Source of the DNA: Methanobrevibacter boviskoreani JH1
GTDB taxonomy: Archaea; Methanobacteriota; Methanobacteria; Methanobacteriales; Methanobacteriaceae
NCBI RefSeq assembly: GCF_000320505.1
Contig: NZ_BAGX02000016.1
Span: 43,382 to 107,381 of the forward strand
Length of the DNA: 64,000 nucleotides
Direction of reading: 5' to 3'
This document shows, piece by piece, positions 58,006 through 64,000 of this stretch (position 1 is its first letter; every line of letters begins with the position of its first letter). Position numbers and translations under genes: made by a program. Under the pieces are notes generated by a model. The model saw only the letters and a program-made list of their open reading frames with translations, searched no databases and was not told where the DNA came from.

Positions 58006-58842
58006 TTATTTATCATTTTTAAAACGTTTATTTATTAAAGATTTTATTTTACTTAAATCACTATCATCTGCAGGTTTTATTCCTTCCTTATTTAATGAAT
58101 CAAAATCAATAGGATCTAAAATCAATCCCTCATCCTTAAAATCATCCATAAGACCTCTATTTTTATTGTCCATTAAATCATTACCATCAATTAAATCATT
58201 GTCATCACTGTTAATTTCAATGAAATCTTCAATATGCTTATCCTCATTATCAGTTTTATCGTTTATTGATTGTTTATAACCTGAATCAAGTTCCCCATTC
58301 TTTTCACTGAGCATTTTTTTAATTTCATTGATTTCAAATAAGAATGCATTCTCTTCAATTTCATTATCATCCATATGGAAATTAATCATTGAATTAATTG
58401 GCTTTCTCATATGAAATGGATCATAATCATAAGGTTTTTTATGGAAATCATCATCCCCACCATATTTAGAATAGTAGAAAGTTAAAATATTATAAACATT
58501 ACGATGAACATTTAACGCAGATTCCAAAGTACTCCTATAAACACCATGCGCCACATTATTTGAAAATACTCGAATATTATCAAATGAATTAGCTGTAGGC
58601 TCATTAATAATATTAACCTTAAATAATAAACTTATTTTATCTTTTTGATTATTGGCTTCAGATTCATTAAAATCAATATTTTCCATTTTAGCAATTTTTT
58701 CTATGGTGTTTTCCCCAATTACCCTTGCTGTAATAATAGAATCAGTATAATACCCATTACGGATATAAGCCTCCATTTCCACACATTTTTCTAATAATTC
58801 CCCGTCAAATGAATATAAAAATTCGAAACAGAAATCAGACAT
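58006..58842 (-). CDS. DUF4145-like protein with acidic C-terminal extension
   Basis: The N-terminal ~130 residues resemble DUF4145/HEPN-type helical domains ('YTDSIITARVIGENTIEKIAKM', 'IRVFSNNVAHGVYRSTLESALNVHRNVYNILTFYY'). The remaining 140 are polar, Asp/Asn-rich and probably disordered, with no catalytic motif. The length is 278. A GTGGT site precedes the ATG. It is divergent from the 932-residue protein, 160 bp away, which may hint at a functional pair. Function unknown; HEPN-like folds occur in toxins and defence proteins but the RxxxxH ribonuclease motif was not seen. Confidence 0.65.
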   Translation of the reverse strand: MSDFCFEFLYSFDGELLEKCVEMEAYIRNGYYTDSIITARVIGENTIEKIAKMENIDFNESEANNQKDKISLLFKVNIINEPTANSFDNIRVFSNNVAHGVYRSTLESALNVHRNVYNILTFYYSKYGGDDDFHKKPYDYDPFHMRKPINSMINFHMDDNEIEENAFLFEINEIKKMLSEKNGELDSGYKQSINDKTDNEDKHIEDFIEINSDDNDLIDGNDLMDNKNRGLMDDFKDEGLILDPIDFDSLNKEGIKPADDSDLSKIKSLINKRFKNDK

Positions 58843-59002
58843 TTTACCACATCAATATTAAATTTATTTAAGTTATTATTATATTATCATTTCCTTAATA
58901 TAGTTTATATATTAAAAATTTTAAAACTAAAAAATTATAGGAATAAATTTAAATAAAGATAATCAAAATTATTAATAATTATTATATTATTTAAGGGATA
59001 AT

Positions 59003-61801
59003 ATGGACTACATAATACTAGATAACTCCGATGATATTGAAAGAGCAGAAAATCAGCTATTTTTCACTTTTCAACAAGAATTTACTCAAAAAATTAATTT
59101 TACTAAAAAATATGGGAATAAACATATTGAAAACCCTAAATATTATTCCAAATCAAAAAGAATTTGGTTTTCAAGAATTAAAAGAAACTTTGAATCCCAT
59201 TATTTCTTCGGATTTAATTACGATGAAAGTGAAAAGGGATTTGATGCAGGTAAAACAATCCTCTTTTTAAATTTCAATATTTTTGGAGAAAAAAACAATA
59301 GTCATTTCTTAAAGGATTTAAACACTAATGAAATCCATTGCGGAATAAATATCTACTACAGAAATTATCAATCCAATCATAACAAATCAGAGGAATTAAA
59401 ATCTCTTAAACGAATTAAAATCAACAAAATCGACGGAGAAGAAGAATTTTTAGATTTAGGGGAAATTAATAATCAGAAAGAGATTGTTGAAAACCTGAAA
59501 AAGGTTTTAAATGAAGCGGAATTACTATTTTATCCTAAACTTCATCAAAAAAGATTAAAATATCTAAACGAACAAGAAGAAATCCAGAAAGAATCAGATA
59601 AATGTGAAATATGTGATAAACCTTTAGATAATAAATCCCCAAGCAGAACATGCAACAGTTGTAACAAAAAAGTTGCAAACAATCTTAAGTTATTATATGG
59701 AGATTTAACTTTAAACCAAGTAATATCAGTGAACCAATTAATGAATGATGAAGAATTCTATAACTATGATTCTGAAATGATTGCAGGTGTTACCACACTA
59801 TTATATAATTTAAATTCCATCTTTTCAAATGAAAATCAATATTTCTTTAAAATCAATCAGGACTTAATAGATTTTATAAATAAATACTCCCATATAAGTC
59901 AGGAAGATAAACATATTTTTAAAAATATTGAGGAGAAAAAACTAAAGGATTTATTCGATAAAATAGGTTCAGAAATACCTTATTCAATTGATTATTTAAC
60001 CGATGAATTAGATTACACCAATTATGAGGTTAAAAAAATCATAAAACTCCTGGAAGAAAGGGATGCGATTGTAATAGATGACGAGGACAATTTCTATTTA
60101 ATTGATAAAGAGAATCTTAAAAAAGTAGAATCAGATGATAAAAACGAAATAAACCTATTCAATCAATACTATGGACAGATTGTAACCCTACTTAAGAATG
60201 GTAAAACATTAGAAGAAGTTTCCATGATTATAAACATTGATTTTAATCAACTAAATGAATGGATTAAAAAAGGAGAATCCAAGGAAGAACCATTCAACAA
60301 ACTCTACAAAGAATATATTAGTATTAAAGACAATTTTGAAAAAACCACCATTTCAAACAAAGAATGGAAAAGAATCATTAAAAACGTTAAGAAGGGTAAA
60401 ACTCTTAAAGAATCCTGTGAAGGTGAAGATGTTGATTATTTCACCATTAATTATTACATAAAACGGGGAAGGGAAAATAAGGAATATGCTAAATACTATA
60501 ATGATTATAAAGATGCATTAAATAAAATCAATACACCTTCAGAGGGAAATACATGTAAAATCTGTAATAAATTATTGGAATCAAATGAAGAGGAATTCTG
60601 TAAAGAGTGTAAACAGAAATACTTAACTGCAAAAGCAATAAATCTTCTTCTACCTAAATTAAGCCATAAAAACAATTTTACCAAGGAAGAGTTAAACAAA
60701 TATTACACAGACAAACATACTGAGGTAATAATCAATAATTTAAAGAAGTTCGATTTGATAATGGAAAACAAAACCTTGGAACAATATTATTTTAGAGAAA
60801 AAAATCAAATCAGAAACTTCATTGAGAAATATTATCCCGAATATGAAAACATTGAAAAATACAGTTTAATCTGTAAATTATGCGGAAGATCATTTGATTC
60901 AAAATACAAATTTGAAAAATTCTGCCCCAAATGTAGATTTATATATCAACCTACAAATGGAAGATATGCAATCATATATAGGGGAAAAGAGGATATAAAA
61001 GAGATTGAAAGGATAGAATCCGAAGAGGAAGTAAGAAAAATATGTCTTAAAGCCAATGAATCATTAAAATACAAAGATCCTGAAACAATTATTAATGAAA
61101 TTGTATTCAACTCAAAAACAGATAATACAGAAACCGGTATGCTCTGTGGTAAAGAATTTAATCAGGAAAATTATGAGAAATTATGTTCCGACTGTATTGT
61201 AAAGCCAATTAGCAAATATGGAATATGGGAAGTGAGAAATAAAAACACATTGTTTGATAAGTTTTCAAACTACAGTAACGCTAAAAAATGTGCTGATGTG
61301 TTAAATGAAAAACTAGAAGCTAAAGTTTCAATTGAAAAAATTAAAAAGGATTATGAATCCATTAAAGAAAACATTGATTTTCCAATGATAGAAAATTCCC
61401 TGCAGAAAATAATGATTGAAAGAATTAGCAACAACTCTGAAAACAATGATAAAATTAAAGATATTAATAGAATTGGCCCTAAAGAGAAAAACACTGATGA
61501 AGTATCTCCAGATAATATTACAGAAGGCAAATACATTACATCAAATAAAATCAATAACACAGATAATGAAGGTTATATACATCAGGTTATTAGCGGTATG
61601 ATTAAAATAGATAATATTAACCCTGAATTATTTAAAATATTTAATAAAATAAAAGCAGTAAACAAAGAATTAAACTTTATGCCATCTAAAGAAGAGGGTT
61701 TTATTAATTTAAACTTTAGACTCAAAGTAGACAAAAACGATGAGAATTATAATTTAAATCTATTATTATCTAATGGCTGGATTTACAAGTTATATGATTA
61801 A
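59003..61801 (+). CDS. Large zinc-ribbon/HTH protein of unknown function
   Basis: 932 aa. The N-terminal 190 residues have no recognised domain. Zinc-ribbon-like pairs follow: CEIC...CNSC (about 198-218), CKIC...CKEC (about 518-536), CKLC...CPKC (about 620-641) and a broken LCGK...CSDC (about 714-729). Between them lie a winged-helix-like segment (about 322-372) and two HTH repeats near 395-435 and 455-500 ('NGKTLEEVSMIINIDFNQLNEWIKKG', 'KGKTLKESCEGEDVDYFTINYYIKRG'). The short 'GRYAIIYRGKED' and 'YGIWEVRNKNTL' modules resemble AP2-type strands. It is probably a nucleic-acid-binding protein. AAGGGATA precedes the ATG. Confidence 0.7.
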   Translation: MDYIILDNSDDIERAENQLFFTFQQEFTQKINFTKKYGNKHIENPKYYSKSKRIWFSRIKRNFESHYFFGFNYDESEKGFDAGKTILFLNFNIFGEKNNSHFLKDLNTNEIHCGINIYYRNYQSNHNKSEELKSLKRIKINKIDGEEEFLDLGEINNQKEIVENLKKVLNEAELLFYPKLHQKRLKYLNEQEEIQKESDKCEICDKPLDNKSPSRTCNSCNKKVANNLKLLYGDLTLNQVISVNQLMNDEEFYNYDSEMIAGVTTLLYNLNSIFSNENQYFFKINQDLIDFINKYSHISQEDKHIFKNIEEKKLKDLFDKIGSEIPYSIDYLTDELDYTNYEVKKIIKLLEERDAIVIDDEDNFYLIDKENLKKVESDDKNEINLFNQYYGQIVTLLKNGKTLEEVSMIINIDFNQLNEWIKKGESKEEPFNKLYKEYISIKDNFEKTTISNKEWKRIIKNVKKGKTLKESCEGEDVDYFTINYYIKRGRENKEYAKYYNDYKDALNKINTPSEGNTCKICNKLLESNEEEFCKECKQKYLTAKAINLLLPKLSHKNNFTKEELNKYYTDKHTEVIINNLKKFDLIMENKTLEQYYFREKNQIRNFIEKYYPEYENIEKYSLICKLCGRSFDSKYKFEKFCPKCRFIYQPTNGRYAIIYRGKEDIKEIERIESEEEVRKICLKANESLKYKDPETIINEIVFNSKTDNTETGMLCGKEFNQENYEKLCSDCIVKPISKYGIWEVRNKNTLFDKFSNYSNAKKCADVLNEKLEAKVSIEKIKKDYESIKENIDFPMIENSLQKIMIERISNNSENNDKIKDINRIGPKEKNTDEVSPDNITEGKYITSNKINNTDNEGYIHQVISGMIKIDNINPELFKIFNKIKAVNKELNFMPSKEEGFINLNFRLKVDKNDENYNLNLLLSNGWIYKLYD

Positions 61802-61903
61802 TCACAAAAAATATCCAAACACTACAAACCTATCAAATCCGACTCTACAAATCATGTAACTAATCACAAAAAAATATTCAAATACTATAAACATGTCAAA
61901 ATC
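61797..61903. repeat. Degenerate tandem duplication at the end of the 932-residue gene
   Basis: A unit of roughly 43-46 bp ('taatcacaaaaaatat..caaa.acta.aaac..' pattern) occurs at 61797-61840, beginning with the stop codon, and again at about 61858-61903 with several mismatches. It is non-coding. Confidence 0.6.
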
Positions 61904-62100
61904 ATATAAAAATTAAATCTTTTTTTATCTCTTTTTAAGAAAATTATTATTAATAAAGAATTTCAGTAATCGATTTTTACGTTTTGAATTAATACCTCAA
62001 AAAATAAAGTTAAGCATCATAATATCTTTTTTTATTAAAAATTTTATAATATAATTTATCACGAAATTAAAAAAACAATAGAATTAAAAAAAATAGTAAT

Positions 62101-62526
62101 TTAATCAATTAATCCTACATATGAAAGTATATCATCAACCTGATCCTGTAAGATTTTTACAGATTCCTCAAAACAAGTATTTAGAACATCTTCAATACTC
62201 TCATCATCTGTCCATAAATCCTGTAAAAAATCATAACCATATTGATTAACTACCTTTCTTAAAACATATACAGATATGTAAATATCATCAATATAGCCAT
62301 ATGGACCAAATACCTGTTCTGGAATAATATCCATAGGAACAACGTAGTATGCTATTGCAGCACTAATGTTTAAACGTAAACCACTGGATAACTGTTTAGA
62401 ATTTAAACAATCACATAATAACTTATATAAACTAGGACCATAATCAATGAAAGAATCATACTCCCCTTCAAAACAATTTAAGTTATTTACAAGAGTATCA
62501 TAATAATCTTTAAAATCTACTTCCAT
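62101..62526 (-). CDS. DUF1232 (YkvA-like) protein
   Basis: Small protein with the DUF1232 core 'AIAYYVVPMDIIPEQVFGPYGYIDDIYISVYVLRKVV': a hydrophobic helical hairpin with PxDxIP and DD motifs. The flanking regions are acidic and helical. The family is widespread, poorly understood and possibly membrane-associated. The length is 141. GAGGGAATATT precedes the ATG. It stands alone. Confidence 0.87.
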   Translation of the reverse strand: MEVDFKDYYDTLVNNLNCFEGEYDSFIDYGPSLYKLLCDCLNSKQLSSGLRLNISAAIAYYVVPMDIIPEQVFGPYGYIDDIYISVYVLRKVVNQYGYDFLQDLWTDDESIEDVLNTCFEESVKILQDQVDDILSYVGLID

Positions 62527-63242
62527 AATATTCCCTCACTACTATTTTTTAAAAATTATTTAATAAATATTTCGTTTAAGTAATAATTTATATAAAATAA
62601 AGATCAGTTTAGATAAAATGAGAAAATGTTCAAATAATTAAATATTATAAAAAAAGGGTATATATTAAATCGAATTCCCTTTTAATCACCATCATCTTAA
62701 ATTTAAGGTTAACATAGACCAGTACCAAAAATCTATGTCAATATAATAATTAAATTATTATAAACAGATATTATTCTATTACCACCATCATCACCTAAAA
62801 AAAAGTTTACATCAACATCTTCAAAATAATAGAACAATAAATGTACCCTCGATATAATATATACCTAATGAAAATATTAAAAAATATTTCCATAATAACT
62901 TCTGAATTTATTAGTATATAAAATTTACTAATAAGAATTTATTAATTAATCCTTAGTTTTTTGTTAAAATTTAAATAAAATATTTAATGATATAAAATAA
63001 TCAAAATTGAATAAATTTTTTAAATCTCAGAATATTTGTCCATGTTTAATTTTTCTAATTTAAAATTATGTAAACTATAAAAACAAATATTCTACTATCT
63101 TTTCTCCCAATGAAAATTTTTTTTATCTTCTTTAATTCCAAAGAAAAAATAATTAAAAAAATAATATTAATATTAGAAAAAACATAAAATAAAAAAAAGT
63201 AAGATATTAAAAAAAAATTTTAAATTTAAACAGAGGATTTAC
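62527..63242. other. Gene-free region rich in inverted repeats
   Basis: Inverted repeats AAAAGGG/CCCTTTT (62652-62683), ACATAGA/TCTATGT (62712-62738), TAATAATT/AATTATTA overlapping at 62744-62760, TTATTAGTA/TACTAATAA (62910-62936, 9 bp) and AGAATATTTGT/ACAAATATTCT (63029-63039 with 63083-63093, 11 bp). A 'CACCATCATC' motif occurs twice, near 62687 and 62782, with a relative near 62810. No gene is seen apart from possible very short ORFs on the minus strand. Confidence 0.55.
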
Positions 63243-63785
63243 ATGGAATCAAAAAGTGAATTAATGAATAAATATTTAGATAAAAGCTTTGTAGATTATA
63301 TTAAATCTTTATCCTACTTAGAATACTATGAATTTTTAATCAATAATTATAAACCCTATTTTAAAAAGATATATGATTATTTAAATGAAAACAATAAGAT
63401 CATATTAGATGAGAGTCAAGTAGAAGAGGATAATAAAAAAGAATTGGAATTTTTAATAAATTTTAATCGTTTTAATTTAAGTCTTAAAGCATATGACGTA
63501 TTAGAACCTAATTATGAACAAATAATTAAGGATGCCACTGCCGAAGTATATAAAGAAAGTGAAAATAGAGAAGACTTTAATCAGAAACAATTAGAAATTA
63601 TTAAAGAATCAAATATTAAAACCATATTAAGTTACTTCACATCAATTTATAGAAGCACTGAGGAATTAGACAATATTTATTTAGATAAATATGACTGTAC
63701 TTTATATTACTACTGTCTTGACAGACTTGATGAATTAGTACATAAAAATATAAGAAGGATTGAAGAAAAAAATAAAGATAATTAA
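63243..63785 (+). CDS. Hypothetical helical protein
   Basis: 180 aa, strongly helical and charged, Tyr-rich ('SLSYLEYYEFLINNYKPYFKKIYDYLNENN', 'DATAEVYKESENREDFNQKQLEIIKES'), with no signal peptide, no membrane helix, one cysteine and no recognisable motif. GAGG with 6-base spacing precedes the ATG. Not recognised. It is convergent with nothing visible in the remaining 215 bases of the window. Confidence 0.75.
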   Translation: MESKSELMNKYLDKSFVDYIKSLSYLEYYEFLINNYKPYFKKIYDYLNENNKIILDESQVEEDNKKELEFLINFNRFNLSLKAYDVLEPNYEQIIKDATAEVYKESENREDFNQKQLEIIKESNIKTILSYFTSIYRSTEELDNIYLDKYDCTLYYYCLDRLDELVHKNIRRIEEKNKDN

Positions 63786-64000
63786 AGTATTCACATTTTC
63801 TTCTTATTTTCATTTATTTTGATTAATTGGACAATATCCTATATTTTTTAAATAAAAAAATCCATATTCCATTAAATATTAAAAAACTAATTTTAACTAA
63901 TTTTAAAAAATAAAAAAAAACATAATACAACATTAAAAACTATTTTTACAATTTTTAAAAATAAAAACACTATTAAAAATATATAAAAAGCTTATAAGAT

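Noticed and set aside
62687..62830. C/D-box-like guide RNA suggested by GTGATGA on the minus strand
   Set aside because: A C-box-like sequence occurs, but no properly spaced CTGA D box or D'/C' pair was found.

Overview
The window looks like chromosomal DNA of a gut methanogen of the order Methanobacteriales, most likely Methanosphaera or a close Methanobrevibacter relative. Three things suggest this. The base composition is extremely AT-rich, with long A/T-only spacers. The housekeeping genes are archaeal types: PriS/PriL primase, archaeal CCA-adding enzyme, archaeal dehydroquinate pathway enzymes, pantoate kinase, F420-dependent NADP reductase and DUF530. There are also giant Asn/Thr-rich parallel beta-helix/Ig-like surface proteins of the kind known as adhesin-like proteins in these genera. 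Genus assignment is an inference. No rRNA, tRNA, CRISPR array, integrase or IS element was recognised.

Layout. 0-4.4 kb: two TPR proteins, one with a very acidic tail, and an AAA_14/DUF4143 ATPase. 5-8.1 kb: an iron(II) uptake operon, feoA-feoB, followed by three very small genes, two of them Cys-rich; the promoter is flanked by two DtxR-type palindromes. 8.4-16.7 kb: metabolic genes (riboflavin/F420 reductase, PHP phosphoesterase, pantoate kinase, the aroA'/aroB' route to dehydroquinate, RNA ligase-type phosphodiesterase thpR) plus a secreted Ig/transglutaminase-like protein. 17-34 kb: three giant surface proteins (about 1790, 1855 and 1756 aa). 34-37.2 kb: nitroreductase, Fno and a TetR regulator, with a one-kilobase spacer that carries an array of about eleven stem-loops. 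37.7-48.4 kb: information-processing genes (cca, priS/priL, tex, metG, DUF530). 48.6-64 kb: small membrane, zinc-ribbon, methyltransferase, sulfite-exporter-like and flavodoxin/ferredoxin genes, a rubredoxin-like gene, a 932-residue zinc-ribbon/HTH protein of unknown role, and two further stem-loop-rich spacers.

How the genes work together. The Feo group forms an iron-import unit whose promoter layout implies metal-dependent repression. The aroA'-aroB' pair makes dehydroquinate without the classical DAHP route. PriS and PriL are translationally coupled. The surface proteins, two candidate transglutaminase-fold enzymes and small membrane proteins form a cell-envelope set.

The most unusual signal concerns translation starts. 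Five exported or membrane-anchored proteins have a Shine-Dalgarno sequence placed correctly in front of an ATT or ATA codon rather than ATG. One of them has no ATG, GTG or TTG that would include its signal peptide.
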